Notes under the pieces: generated by a model
The model's input: the letters and a program-made list of their open reading frames with translations, nothing else
Told to the model about the DNA's origin: nothing
Databases searched by the model: none
Shown here: positions 1 to 8,782 of the stretch, in pieces
Layout: each line of letters starts with the position of its first letter
Position numbering within the stretch: the first letter of the stretch is position 1
Program-made: the position numbers and the translations under genes
Origin: JAISFI01 sp031553775
GTDB lineage: Bacteria; Bacteroidota; Bacteroidia; Bacteroidales; Azobacteroidaceae
Direction: 5' to 3'
NCBI GenBank assembly: GCA_031553775.1
Contig: JAVBLA010000041.1
Location: forward strand, 1 to 15,426
Length of the DNA: 15,426 bases

Positions 1-2463
1 AATATCGATGCCGATGCAACCTATATCTGGACACTGAACAACAAGCAGGTCGGAATGGGGACCAGTTTTGAAACCGACCAGGCCGGAACCTATAGGGTTT
101 ATAGCGATGTGGTGGGATGCGGTACCCCTGGGGAAATAACACTGGCTTCCGATAAGAACACAACCTCTCCGGCATCCATAGGAACCATTATGGCAACCAA
201 CGGAGGAATCATTTGTTCAGGGGGAGAAGTCATCCTGACGGCATTGAATACGCAACTGGAACCGGGACAGACAATTACCTGGTATAAAAACGGTGTATTG
301 CAGACAGGTACGGCACGCGAGGGGGAAAGTATCGTACTGGACAGTCCTTCGGATATCGGTAACTGGTTTGCGGTAGTCAAAGAAGACGATTGTTTTTCCC
401 AGGCCAGTAACAGCGTTTCGGTAAATACAAGTTCCACGGTACAGTTAACCGCCCCCACATTTACCATTAACGGTGAGGTTGATCCTGACGATGTGATTTT
501 CTGTAAGGGAGGCCTGCTGGAACTGAAAGTAACTAATAACTATAGCCCGGTGAACGTATCTTACCAATGGTTTGCCGATGGGAATCCCCTGACAACAGAT
601 GCGAACCCCAACAACGGTACTTTTTATACCATCCTGCCGGATGCCAACAGTGTTGCGATTTCAGTAACGGTTTCTTCCACCGGTTACTGCAGTTCTTCTT
701 CCACTTCAGGCAATAAATCGGTGACCATAAAAGCCACCAATGCCACTTCTATCAATACCGGAAGCAGCAGTGCTTTTATTTGTGGAAATAATCCCGCATC
801 CCTGCAGGCCGGGGGAAACGGTATCGAGTACTATTGGTACAAAGACGACGGAAACGGAAGTTTCAACAGGGAGGCAACAACTTCCGTGAACCAGTTCAAT
901 GCCACCCTGGATGGAAAATACAAGGTGAGTTATAAAGACAACAATGGCTGTCTCAGCAACCTGTCTCCCGAGATCAAAGTAGTCAGAACCAATGCGGTCA
1001 ACCTTACATGGAATCTTTTTCCTGACGAACCCCATCCGGGTGATGTGCTGACTTATTCGGTCAAGGCATCTCCCCAACCGGAACAGATCAGCTGGGAAAC
1101 ATCGTTGGTAAGTGGTAGCGGTGCGGCTGTGGTCACTCCCTTATCCGATCCGACCGAAGCCAACATTGACTTCAGCGGAATTACCGGGGCAGCCAAAGTG
1201 AACATCAAGGTGAATGCCCGGAACGGTTGCGGACCGGTTTCCATCAACAAGGAAGTGGATGTGGTGCCGGCCTGTACTCCGCTTACTTCCGCCCAGATCA
1301 GTCCTTATGAGGACTTCAACCTCAAGGAAGGGAATAAATATACCTTTACGGCGACTGCCGGTAACGGAACAGCTCCGTTTACCTACACCTGGTATGTGGA
1401 TGGTATCCAGCAACAGTCAGGTTCCAATAATAAATTTGAATATACGGCCCCGGCTTACAGCAGTGTTCCCTCCAATAATATACACAAGGTAAAAGTGAGT
1501 ATCTCCAATTGTATGAGCGTAGGTAATGCTACTAGTACCGAAGTTACCGTTAATACTACACCTAATGAGGTGAATTATACTAATTATCAGGGAACTGCTT
1601 CAATTACTGGGAAATACTGCTTTGATGTAAAAATGACTGATACAGGTGCTGCGTGCGGGACTCTTAATAGTCGTACAAACGATTTCACAGACGGAAGCGG
1701 TAATCCAAAATATGACTTCGATTATACTTTCAATATCTCCGGTGCAACAGCAACCGATCTGGTATTTACAATAGAAGATGCAGGAAGTATCACTCAGAAT
1801 ATTACTACAGCCGGTAATATAGGTACTTTACAGTTCAAACCGGACATTGCTCCTTCTTATACCTCCGGAGGCGTACGGTCAATGACATCCGGTAATGCAA
1901 TGGGAAATACGGTTATGCTCTATGCTTTATTTAAAGTTAGCGGAGTTCCCTATAAAATTTCTTTTACAATTAATATCAAAGACTGTACTTGTTGCGGAAC
2001 AGGAGGAGTCCCAGGTATTATAGCCTCTTCTGTAACCGGATTTACTTATAAGACACACATGTATGGAAATGATTGCTGGATGGTATCAAACTCAAAAGAA
2101 GGTATACCGTCTTCTACTAAACACGGTACAACTCAAACGACTTCCAATCCAAGTGCAAATGGATATTACTATTCCAATACCAATAGAACAACTGCTTGTC
2201 CGGAAGGATGGCATTTACCGGTTGCAACAGAGTGGACTACTTTGATGCAAAAAGTGAATGCTGATAAAACAAATACCGGAAAATGGTGGACAATGGCAGC
2301 TCATGACGCATTGGCCGGATATGGTACTCCTTGGTTTTTAAACGAAGGAGATTGGTGGAGTGCTGTTTCTGGTTATCGTTATCTTGGCGTCTCCAGTGGT
2401 ATGTCCGGACCTGGTTATTATCCGGCACTTTTGTTTTCTGTTCGTTGTGTACAGAACAAATAA
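1..2463 (+). CDS. Ig-like repeat surface protein with C-terminal FISUMP domain (5' truncated)
   Basis: The reading frame is open from base 1, so the true start lies outside the window and the first in-frame ATG (55) is only internal. The product is a chain of Ig/PKD-like beta-sandwich modules. Three modules show a Cys-Trp-Cys pattern, with codons near 214/280/390, 501/567/687 and 780/834/947. Two PKD-like modules follow (about 990-1260 and 1270-1550), then an unassigned beta-rich region with a CTCC motif near 1985-1998. The last ~140 residues (about 2040-2460) match the FISUMP (Fibrobacter succinogenes major paralogous) domain: WM near the start, CPEGWHLP with EW following, and a terminal SVRCV. 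Such proteins are exported adhesin-like surface proteins of unknown ligand. No T9SS C-terminal domain is present, and the signal peptide or lipobox is not visible. Base composition drops sharply near 1530, suggesting a mosaic gene. A terminator follows 34 bases after the stop codon. Confidence 0.85.
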   Translation, partial: NIDADATYIWTLNNKQVGMGTSFETDQAGTYRVYSDVVGCGTPGEITLASDKNTTSPASIGTIMATNGGIICSGGEVILTALNTQLEPGQTITWYKNGVLQTGTAREGESIVLDSPSDIGNWFAVVKEDDCFSQASNSVSVNTSSTVQLTAPTFTINGEVDPDDVIFCKGGLLELKVTNNYSPVNVSYQWFADGNPLTTDANPNNGTFYTILPDANSVAISVTVSSTGYCSSSSTSGNKSVTIKATNATSINTGSSSAFICGNNPASLQAGGNGIEYYWYKDDGNGSFNREATTSVNQFNATLDGKYKVSYKDNNGCLSNLSPEIKVVRTNAVNLTWNLFPDEPHPGDVLTYSVKASPQPEQISWETSLVSGSGAAVVTPLSDPTEANIDFSGITGAAKVNIKVNARNGCGPVSINKEVDVVPACTPLTSAQISPYEDFNLKEGNKYTFTATAGNGTAPFTYTWYVDGIQQQSGSNNKFEYTAPAYSSVPSNNIHKVKVSISNCMSVGNATSTEVTVNTTPNEVNYTNYQGTASITGKYCFDVKMTDTGAACGTLNSRTNDFTDGSGNPKYDFDYTFNISGATATDLVFTIEDAGSITQNITTAGNIGTLQFKPDIAPSYTSGGVRSMTSGNAMGNTVMLYALFKVSGVPYKISFTINIKDCTCCGTGGVPGIIASSVTGFTYKTHMYGNDCWMVSNSKEGIPSSTKHGTTQTTSNPSANGYYYSNTNRTTACPEGWHLPVATEWTTLMQKVNADKTNTGKWWTMAAHDALAGYGTPWFLNEGDWWSAVSGYRYLGVSSGMSGPGYYPALLFSVRCVQNK

Positions 2464-2496
2464 GATTTCTCCAGAAGCATAGGCATACTGAAGATT

Positions 2497-2568
2497 AACT
2501 AATCAAATAATATCATTCCGGCATTCAAACAATGAGAGCTAAAATGATATTATTTGATTAGTTTTTTT
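2497..2568 (+). terminator. Strong intrinsic terminator of the FISUMP gene
   Basis: A perfect 21-bp stem joins 2497-2517 to 2543-2563 with a 25-nt loop, followed by a T run to 2568. The stem is AT-rich, but its length and the T-tract make it a convincing Rho-independent terminator. It isolates the FISUMP gene from cassette A. On the opposite strand the T-tract is weak, so it would be less effective against leftward transcription from the promoter at 2783-2822. Confidence 0.88.
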
Positions 2569-2717
2569 ATGCTGCAATTTTCAGAAAATGGTGCTGAAAA
2601 GATAGTAAATTGAACCTACAGCCAGATATTTAATGGGATAGAAAGGATATATTACAATCAAAACATAAGCATTATTCTTTCAAGCTCATTATTGTATATA
2701 CTTTTAAAAATAAAAAA

Positions 2718-2734
2718 GTCTCTTAGAAAGAGAC
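2718..2734 (+). repeat. Left inversion site of segment A (core AGA)
   Basis: The sequence is GTCTCTT-AGA-AAGAGAC, a 7-bp palindrome around an asymmetric trinucleotide. Sixteen bases (2718-2733) match the reverse complement of 3084-3099 exactly. The flanks show no target-site duplication. The core differs from the cassette B sites, which carry GCT/AGC. Confidence 0.85.
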
Positions 2735-2782
2735 AGATAGAATAGAAAAAAGCCATTACCGGCCATCACATTTACCGCACGA

Positions 2783-2822
2783 CAAAGGTAGAGCAATCCC
2801 GGAAGGAGGTAATTATATTTTT
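2783..2822 (-). promoter_or_regulatory. Bacteroides-type promoter inside segment A, facing left
   Basis: On the minus strand the -7 element is TACCTTTG (2783-2790), fitting the Bacteroidota consensus TAnnTTTG. Exactly 20 nt upstream lies the block AAAAATATAATT (2811-2822), which occupies the -33 region. The cassette B promoter has the same -7 element, the same AAATATAATT block and the same 20-nt spacing, although the spacer sequence is unrelated. CATTTACC (2769-2776) covers the expected start-site region, 6 nt away, in both copies. Transcription would run out over the left inversion site, so it does not serve the surface gene in this orientation. Confidence 0.75.
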
Positions 2823-3082
2823 CTACCTGAATGTATTAAATTCTTGCCTATTTTAACTCGCTATCAATCAATGACTTTTCAAAACGTTTAACAAATAAGC
2901 TCTCAATCTCAGTAGAAAAACGATTTAATTCGGTTAAATAACAATCAGTTACCTTCTAATTAGCATTCATATTTTCCAACATTGTTTGAAAAATCGTTCA
3001 AAATGAATCTTTTTTTGGTTATAATATCTTTTATATTTCATTAAAAACCAATGTGTTGAATATTTTTTTTTATCCATTTGTT

Positions 3083-3099
3083 ATCTCTTTCTAAGAGAC
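3083..3099 (-). repeat. Right inversion site of segment A (core TCT)
   Basis: On the plus strand this reads ATCTCTT-TCT-AAGAGAC. It is the inverse of the left site with the complementary core, and carries one mismatch (A instead of G on the plus strand) at the edge facing the inside of the segment. The right site of cassette B has the same mismatch at the same position. Centre-to-centre distance to the left site is 365 bp. Confidence 0.85.
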
Positions 3100-3265
3100 A
3101 ATATTTTTCATTTTCCCCATCCAATTCTTCCGCCTTTCAGGTATCGCACACCCGGATGTTGCGCTTGAGAAAGCCATAGCAAGCGGGTCATAAACCCTTT
3201 CACATACATTTACCCTGATCTTTCAGGGAAAAATGAAAAGTGAATTTATGTAGTTGCGGGTGCAT

Positions 3266-3283
3266 ATTTTATTTGCGTTGTAT
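3266..3283 (+). promoter_or_regulatory. Conserved leader block (copy A)
   Basis: ATTTTATTTGCGTTGTAT is identical over 18 bases to 9482-9499. It ends 214 bases before the start codon here and 199 bases before it in cassette B. It is the longest identical stretch I found between two leaders that are otherwise diverged, which suggests functional constraint such as a protein, sRNA or structural element. In this copy it is enclosed by a TGCATAT/ATATGCA inverted repeat; the second copy lacks that repeat. Confidence 0.5.
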
Positions 3284-3404
3284 ATGCATTACCCTGATCA
3301 GGCTTGGAAGAAAGGGATGGGAGAAGAATGTAATACAACGAATAAGCATATCCTGTTACAAAACCGAAAATCAACTGATTATTAACATCTAAACCGAGTG
3401 GCTT

Positions 3405-3473
3405 ATGATAATAAAAACAAAATACAGCCGACAGACTTTTCACGCGACGGATAAAAAGAGAAACAATCGATAA
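3405..3473 (+). other. Candidate upstream ORF / leader peptide, cassette A (22 aa)
   Basis: The ATG at 3405 opens a 22-codon frame ending with TAA at 3471-3473, 24 nt before the surface-gene start. It begins MIIKTKYSR. The equivalent position of the cassette B leader opens a frame beginning MNLKTKLRR, and both start inside the shared CTTATGA block. The peptides are basic and have no recognised domain. Translation is not demonstrated; similarity may only reflect conserved leader DNA. Confidence 0.25.
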
Positions 3474-3497
3474 AACAACTCTAAACAAAACAAACAA

Positions 3498-6400
3498 ATG
3501 AAGAAGACTTTTCTTTTGACAGGAGTTCTCCTGTCAGTCTTTCTGCTGTGGCAGAAATCTAACCTGTATGGGCAAGCCGCATACAAACTAGTTGAAAAAA
3601 TTGATTTCGGGTCGGGAACCGCCGCTATTGGTAGTGCTTTGAACGAAACTACCGAAGGAAGCTGCAAAGCGACATACAAAACTTCAAGTTTCAATCCGCA
3701 GCCATACTACACAAGATTAAAAACAGCCCGCAGTATTGGGGGCATTTACACTGACAAGCCGGATCATACCGGAAATACAGATGGATATATGCTGGCCTTG
3801 GGTATCATAAGCTATCCCAATCAAATTGTTTATACCAAAACTTTTTATAATCTGAATAAATCTCAACCGAAATACAGATTCTCTTTGTGGGCTTCAAATT
3901 CTGTTTTAGGAACGATGTATAATAATGGAGGTGGGATCGATAGCAATACGCCCCGAATCAGATTAGATGTCAGAAACGAATCGGATATTATCATTGCAAG
4001 TACGGATGTCACTGCCCTCACTACAGTCGGTACCGATTTTACATGGAAACAACTTTCTGTTGAAATTCCGGCATCATCCATACCTGCCTCAGGAAATGTA
4101 AAAATAACAATAGTACCCACAAATCCGGGAAACGGAGAATTTGTAATAGATGATATAAAGATGGAAGCCTTGCAGGTGAGCGATGTAAACCTTTCCCTGA
4201 ATGAACCGGGAATTTATCCTGCAGGTACATATGCCATCCTTAGTGCCAATATGTCGACTACAAATATGATTCCTCCTATCGATTATCAATGGCAAAGTTC
4301 GTCCGATGGTATTACCTATACCGATGTCCCTTCCGCCTCCGGTACAATTGCCAGCAAATCAAATGCTGTATCATATACCACACCTGCCTTGGCATTGGGA
4401 ACTTCACCTTATTATCGTCTGATATACGCCGGGGTTGGATTTGATCTTACTAAAGAGTACAACATAGGGGTTTCCCAGAATGTTTTACAGCCCATGGCTG
4501 CTGATTTTCTAATCAACGGATCTCAGTCGGTCAACAGGTACGAAGAACAAACATACGAGATAACCGGAAATCCGGGAGCCATGCCCACTTGGAGGATTGT
4601 GGGAGGGTGCATTCTCTCAGGACAAAATACCAACACAATCAAAGTTATCTGGACAGAAACGGAAAATACCCGGATCAAAGTAACGATGAAAGCATCCGGA
4701 TCCAGCACCAGCGTAGCCCTTCCTTCCTATGATGTCAACGTGACAGATGCTCCTGTAGCCACTATCAGTGGGCCGTTTTCTACGACCCATTATACAACAG
4801 AAACCTATACATTAACCAATCACAGTGGACTGACTCCCACTTGGGAGGTATACGGAGGAACTATCCTATCAGGACAGAATACCAACACAATCACCGTATC
4901 CTGGGTACGCGCCTCAACGGCATATCCAGGAACCCGGGTAGAAGTTAAGTTCCAGGGGGCAACCTGCCTGTCGGGAATGACTGTCAGCGAACCTGTAAAC
5001 GTAATTGGAAAAGAAGCTGTTTTTTCCGATGAATCCTGGTTTTGGGGAGTCGGTATGGGATTAATTTTCAAACGAAACAATTACGGAACTTATACTCCCA
5101 CTCCATTGGTTCAAAATGTGGCAAAAACCAATACTTCCGAAAACTCCTTGTCCGTATCCAATCCTTACTGTGATGGAGAGAATGTGTTTTACACTTCGGC
5201 TAATGTTGCCTATAATACATCACATCAAACGATGGGTAGTTTCACAGGAAATGCATCTACTGCAGACGGATTAGCTTGCTGTTATATGGGAAAAAATAAA
5301 TTTGCTGTATTTTCATTGAGTGCGGATGCCGGAAAAGCAAATTTATATTATTTTGTAATAGACATGTTAGCGAACAATGGAAAAGGCGCTGTATCTACTC
5401 CATCCAACTCAGCTATTGTTACCAAAGGGGTCTGTGGCGAAGGAATAGAGTTGATCGCCATTCCCAATACCAATAATGAGTATTGGTTGCTTACAACTAT
5501 CCAAAGAGTCAGTGGAACTTTTATCGATGTCAGAAAAATAACTGTCGACTTAGTAAACGGAACACTCACCCATGGAACTGACATTGAATACAAAGTCGAT
5601 GCAACAAACGTAACCACAGCACCTTTCAGTCTCTGCTCCAATGCCAACGGAACACTTATATCGCTGGTCCATTACAACTTACTTGTTTTCAGATTTAATC
5701 CTAATACCGGAGTAATCAATACCAATTCCATCGCATGCACTTCAGGCTTGAACTATTTCAACAATATTTACATGAGTGCTTTTTCTCCAAACAGCAAATA
5801 TATATATGCAGGACGTTTGGCCACCAGTGATACTAATGGAAAAATTTATCAGGTTGAAATAGATGACTCTCAGGAAGTATTGAGTATTGTAGCAGAAAGA
5901 GCTATCTCAATCAGTGGTAATGCGAGATATGGAGAATCCCCTAAATTAGGGCCGGATGGTAAAATTTATATCAACCGTTATAGTTATGGATATACAACTG
6001 TGATTCATACCCCCGATATAGCATCCAATAGTGTGGATTTCAGGATCGAACAAAATGCTATTACATACAGAAACTCGTCCAACAATATAGCTGAAGGAGC
6101 GGGAATTTCCTGGTCTACAGGTATTACTCCACCCGACCTTTCTTTGCCGGGACTAAACCATGAGCCAACCTGCCCGACCGTATGGGGTACCGTTCCCAAC
6201 AGTGCCAGCCCGACAGCCATCACTGTCAATGTAAAATCTGGTGTAGTAGATTCTGACGGAAATGGACTTTACCTGATCGGTGCCGTGTTCGATGACGCTA
6301 CCGAAGCCAGAGCCACTCTTACATTCGATGATGCAGCCGGAACCGTGACTTTTACTCCTATCGGAGGGAAAACATTTTCTTCGGAAGAAAGAATTCTCGT

Positions 6401-8366
6401 CAGGTATAAAATCAAAGACAACGGAGAGCCCGGTTCCCGCTGTGCAGATGGTATCCTCAGTATCGGGTTCGGCAATTATGTTCCCGAACGTGCTCCTATT
6501 ATCTTTGTCACCCCTATAGCCCGGGGAACAGGAGAAGGTACTTCCTGGCGCAACTCATCCAAAAACCTGCAGGATGCCATAAATAAAGCGTACCTTTCCA
6601 TTCAGGACCCGGATAACCATGGATTTGATTTCTATGGAGACGGCACGCTCAAAGTTCCCTATCAGGTGCATATCGCCAACGGGATGTATACTTACGGAGA
6701 TAACTTTCCCGTTTCGGGTTTGGTTATGAAAGAAGGAGTCAATGTTTTTGTAGAAAACAACAGCATCACCAATGTTTCTGAAATAGAAGTCAATATAGAC
6801 GGAGAACTTTACCTGGATCAAAATGCACAATCTTCAGCCTGGAGATACTTCGGAATGCCTTTTACCGGCAGCACAATGAATGTATATGATGAAAACGGAA
6901 ATAAATTGTCAGTCAATGAAATTGCCTCTGGAGATACCGAGCCCGAAGTCCTGATCGAATATTACGATGTGGCTAACCGAGGACTGGAAGCAGTATCGAC
7001 CGGCATCGAAAAGTCGGAAAACTGGAAAACACTCGATATAACACCCCATCCGGATGCCGGTGGCGTACCATACTATTCCGACGATGCATTGCTACGGGGA
7101 TATGGTTATATAGCCGTATCAGATGTAGACCGGATTCGCATTAAATCTACCGACTTCAGCGACAGGAGTACGATGTTCAGCACCCAGAATATTACCATGC
7201 CGACTGTATATTTCGAACATCCAGAAGCCGCAACCATGGATGAATGGTATAAAACCGACTACGGATGGAACCTGTTAAGCAACCCTTACAGTTCCTATTA
7301 CCGCTTCGATGGTACGAATCACGATTTTGAAAATCCAGGCAACGAAGAACAGGAAGGTGCTCTTTACTCTCTTATTTACTGGTCGGAAGAAAGATCGGAA
7401 TACGTGGCATTAAGCCGTTACGACGAAGCCTATCTTCCCCCATTTAAACCGGTATTTTTTCAGGTGCCAGATAAATCGGTCAATACATTTACTTTTAATA
7501 ACGGAGTAGCCGACAACGGAAGCTCTGTGAAAGGATCCGGACGTTTAGGCGGTAAAAGCATCATCAAAGAAAACTGGACAACCAAAGATGCAAACAACAG
7601 TTCTATCACCATCTATGGAAGAAATTTCAGGGATGCTACACCGGAAAACACACCGATGATGAGAAGTGTTTCTTCAGGAAGTTCCGATGAAACAACCGAT
7701 GTGATTTTTCTGGAAATTTCAGGAAACGGATCTTTCGATAAAACATCAGTAATCGTCAACCCCAAAGCAACCAAAAGATACGATCCTGGATGGGATCTCG
7801 ACCGGGTAATCTATGCCAACCGCTCCCTGCCCCAAATCTGGACAGAAATGGAAGGACATAGTTTCAGTACTAACGAACTTCCAGCTTCTGCTGATGGAAT
7901 TACGAGAGTTCCCGTACATTTTTATACCGGAGAAACAGGAACATACCGCATCGGGTTAGGAAAAGCCAACCGCCTCTCCTACCTGAACAGGTACTACCTG
8001 CAAAATACGCAAACCGGAGAAACCAAAAGTCTCAGTGCCGGGGAAAGCTTTTACTTCCAAACACCGGCAGGTGAAAGTGCAGGTAATCTGGTTCTGATCG
8101 TGGAAAATATTTTCAAAGCTCCAACCAATATCAATGATGTTTATACTGTTGCTCCGGTGATTTATGCCAAAGACAGAAACATACATATTACCGGTATTAC
8201 TGAAAACTCAATCATTGAAATATATGATATCAGCGGAAGATGTTATCAACATTGTAATACCTCAGACCGGGAACTGAACATACAGGTAACTTCCGCAGGA
8301 GTCTATCTGGTTTCCGTTAAATCACAACATATCAACCAGGTTTATAAAGTGGCTGTCAGGAGATAA
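3498..8366 (+). CDS. Giant T9SS-secreted multidomain surface protein, copy A (1622 aa)
   Basis: Signal peptide at residues 1-25 (MKKTFLLTG..., cleavage near YGQA). Inferred modules are: a jelly-roll-like domain with DFGSG and DHTGNTDGYM (about 28-225); an Ig-like domain (226-312); two tandem PKD-like domains sharing GG.ILSGQNTNTI (about 335-414 and 418-502); a beta-propeller-like region with LGPDGKIYINR (about 504-877); and a cadherin-like module (885-1005). Next is a module opening GTGEGTSW and LQDAINKA, as at the start of many right-handed beta-helix proteins (from about 1010), then a long region with WNLLSNPYSSYYRF (to about 1540). The tail has IEIYDISGR and GVYLVSVKS, a T9SS type A sorting domain (about 1540-1622), so the protein should cross the outer membrane and be attached or released at the surface. 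It is probably S-layer-like or adhesin-like; the ligand is unknown. The A-rich upstream region and the signal peptide support the ATG used. Confidence 0.9.
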   Translation: MKKTFLLTGVLLSVFLLWQKSNLYGQAAYKLVEKIDFGSGTAAIGSALNETTEGSCKATYKTSSFNPQPYYTRLKTARSIGGIYTDKPDHTGNTDGYMLALGIISYPNQIVYTKTFYNLNKSQPKYRFSLWASNSVLGTMYNNGGGIDSNTPRIRLDVRNESDIIIASTDVTALTTVGTDFTWKQLSVEIPASSIPASGNVKITIVPTNPGNGEFVIDDIKMEALQVSDVNLSLNEPGIYPAGTYAILSANMSTTNMIPPIDYQWQSSSDGITYTDVPSASGTIASKSNAVSYTTPALALGTSPYYRLIYAGVGFDLTKEYNIGVSQNVLQPMAADFLINGSQSVNRYEEQTYEITGNPGAMPTWRIVGGCILSGQNTNTIKVIWTETENTRIKVTMKASGSSTSVALPSYDVNVTDAPVATISGPFSTTHYTTETYTLTNHSGLTPTWEVYGGTILSGQNTNTITVSWVRASTAYPGTRVEVKFQGATCLSGMTVSEPVNVIGKEAVFSDESWFWGVGMGLIFKRNNYGTYTPTPLVQNVAKTNTSENSLSVSNPYCDGENVFYTSANVAYNTSHQTMGSFTGNASTADGLACCYMGKNKFAVFSLSADAGKANLYYFVIDMLANNGKGAVSTPSNSAIVTKGVCGEGIELIAIPNTNNEYWLLTTIQRVSGTFIDVRKITVDLVNGTLTHGTDIEYKVDATNVTTAPFSLCSNANGTLISLVHYNLLVFRFNPNTGVINTNSIACTSGLNYFNNIYMSAFSPNSKYIYAGRLATSDTNGKIYQVEIDDSQEVLSIVAERAISISGNARYGESPKLGPDGKIYINRYSYGYTTVIHTPDIASNSVDFRIEQNAITYRNSSNNIAEGAGISWSTGITPPDLSLPGLNHEPTCPTVWGTVPNSASPTAITVNVKSGVVDSDGNGLYLIGAVFDDATEARATLTFDDAAGTVTFTPIGGKTFSSEERILVRYKIKDNGEPGSRCADGILSIGFGNYVPERAPIIFVTPIARGTGEGTSWRNSSKNLQDAINKAYLSIQDPDNHGFDFYGDGTLKVPYQVHIANGMYTYGDNFPVSGLVMKEGVNVFVENNSITNVSEIEVNIDGELYLDQNAQSSAWRYFGMPFTGSTMNVYDENGNKLSVNEIASGDTEPEVLIEYYDVANRGLEAVSTGIEKSENWKTLDITPHPDAGGVPYYSDDALLRGYGYIAVSDVDRIRIKSTDFSDRSTMFSTQNITMPTVYFEHPEAATMDEWYKTDYGWNLLSNPYSSYYRFDGTNHDFENPGNEEQEGALYSLIYWSEERSEYVALSRYDEAYLPPFKPVFFQVPDKSVNTFTFNNGVADNGSSVKGSGRLGGKSIIKENWTTKDANNSSITIYGRNFRDATPENTPMMRSVSSGSSDETTDVIFLEISGNGSFDKTSVIVNPKATKRYDPGWDLDRVIYANRSLPQIWTEMEGHSFSTNELPASADGITRVPVHFYTGETGTYRIGLGKANRLSYLNRYYLQNTQTGETKSLSAGESFYFQTPAGESAGNLVLIVENIFKAPTNINDVYTVAPVIYAKDRNIHITGITENSIIEIYDISGRCYQHCNTSDRELNIQVTSAGVYLVSVKSQHINQVYKVAVRR
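3518..3535 (+). other. Hairpin inside the signal-peptide codons, copy A
   Basis: GACAGGA and TCCTGTC form a perfect 7-bp stem with a GTTC loop, 20 nt downstream of the A of the start codon. The same two arms are kept in the second surface gene with a different loop. The arms encode parts of the Thr-Gly-x-x-Leu-Ser motif of the signal peptide, so protein conservation alone may explain it. An RNA structure this close to the start could affect translation or early elongation. Confidence 0.35.
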
Positions 8367-8403
8367 AAAGATATTTATCCAATCAATCAAATATTAATAG
8401 AAA

Positions 8404-8440
8404 AAAGACACGAAGTCATATCTTTTTCCTTCGTGTCTTT
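8404..8440 (+). terminator. Intercistronic hairpin between surface gene A and the small protein gene
   Basis: AAAGACACGAAG (8404-8415) and CTTCGTGTCTTT (8429-8440) form a perfect 12-bp stem with a 13-nt loop, 37 bases after the surface-gene stop and ending 19 bases before the next start. Only the stem's own three T bases act as a T-tract, so it may be a partial terminator or an mRNA-stabilising 3' structure that lowers expression of the small gene. The cassette B hairpin at the same place has a compensatory A-T to G-C change. An alternative weaker pairing with AAAGACAC at 8446-8453 exists only in this copy. Confidence 0.6.
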
Positions 8441-8459
8441 GCCCAAAAGACACAAAAGT

Positions 8460-8771
8460 ATGAAAAAAATAATCTTTAAAATAGTGATCATTTCCTCACT
8501 CCTGTTTTCAGTCAATGGATTTGCCATGACAAGTGGAAGTTTCTTTGAACAGAAAACAGAAGAGACCAACACATCCGGCTCATCCTCCGGATTTGATATT
8601 CTCGGCGGAAACTTTCTTTCGCCACCCGAAGAATCAAGTACTATACTCAAGGTAATCAATCCGGGTACAGGAGGTACCGATCCCAATCCTTCAGTGCCTG
8701 TTGCCGAGGGAGGTATGATACTCTTCCTAATTTCGGCAGCATATGGAATAGTAAAAAGAAAAAAGAAATAA
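8460..8771 (+). CDS. Small exported protein with C-terminal membrane tail, copy A (103 aa)
   Basis: I do not recognise a named family. The start at 8460 (MKKIIFKIVII...) is chosen over an in-frame ATG at 8433, because 8433 lies within the hairpin stem and because 8460 aligns exactly with the start of the paralogue at 14694. Residues 1-22 form a signal peptide ending near NGFA. A low-complexity Ser/Thr/Gly/Glu linker follows (TSGSSSGFD), then GTGGTDPNPSVPVAEGGM, a hydrophobic stretch and a terminal KRKKK. The motif, membrane segment and basic-cluster layout resembles tripartite C-terminal sorting tags of the PEP-CTERM type in form only. An ordinary inner-membrane anchor is also possible. It follows the T9SS surface gene by 93 bases in the same orientation and ends in a terminator, so it is probably its co-expressed accessory partner. 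Confidence 0.82.
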   Translation: MKKIIFKIVIISSLLFSVNGFAMTSGSFFEQKTEETNTSGSSSGFDILGGNFLSPPEESSTILKVINPGTGGTDPNPSVPVAEGGMILFLISAAYGIVKRKKK

Positions 8772-8782
8772 TTCACAGTCAG

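Larger units (their letters stand above)
2718..3099. promoter_or_regulatory. Putative invertible promoter segment A (drawn in OFF orientation)
   Basis: A 382-bp AT-rich segment without a credible gene is bounded by inverted repeats at 2718-2734 and 3083-3099. It contains a Bacteroides-type promoter close to the left repeat and directed leftward, away from the 1622-aa gene. The corresponding segment before the second surface gene has the same organisation. It shares short diverged homologies, for example around 2846-2860 and 2866-2905 against 8970-8985 and 9098-9145. The 149 bases between the upstream terminator and this segment show nothing recognisable. Inference: a site-specific recombinase encoded elsewhere flips the segment, switching the downstream gene on or off. 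Confidence 0.72.
3100..3497 (+). promoter_or_regulatory. Long leader region of the 1622-aa surface gene
   Basis: About 400 bases separate the right inversion site from the start codon, with no credible long gene. Blocks shared with the second leader are ATTTTATTTGCGTTGTAT (3266-3283), a stretch around GGCTTATGA (3400-3408), and CAACTCTAAAC (3476-3486), which starts 22 nt before the ATG in both copies. Local structure includes CCCTG/CAGGG near 3212-3226 and TGCATAT/ATATGCA (3261-3267 with 3282-3288) enclosing the first conserved block. One CATTTACC copy lies at 3207-3214. After inversion this region would be the 5' untranslated leader. Confidence 0.6.

Noticed and set aside
3019..3032. TATAAT-like sequence near the right end of segment A as an active rightward promoter
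   Set aside because: Bacteroidota primary promoters use TAnnTTTG and not TATAAT; the stretch is merely AT-rich and has no counterpart in segment B.
8429..8453. Alternative hairpin (GTGTCTTT with AAAGACAC) suggesting a riboswitch-like antiterminator before the small gene
   Set aside because: The third strand is missing in cassette B, so the switch is not conserved; the simple hairpin is the better-supported structure.
8433..8462. Upstream ATG at 8433 as start of the small protein in cassette A
   Set aside because: It lies within the 12-bp hairpin stem, would add nine residues in front of a normal signal peptide, and is absent in the paralogue, whose start aligns with 8460.
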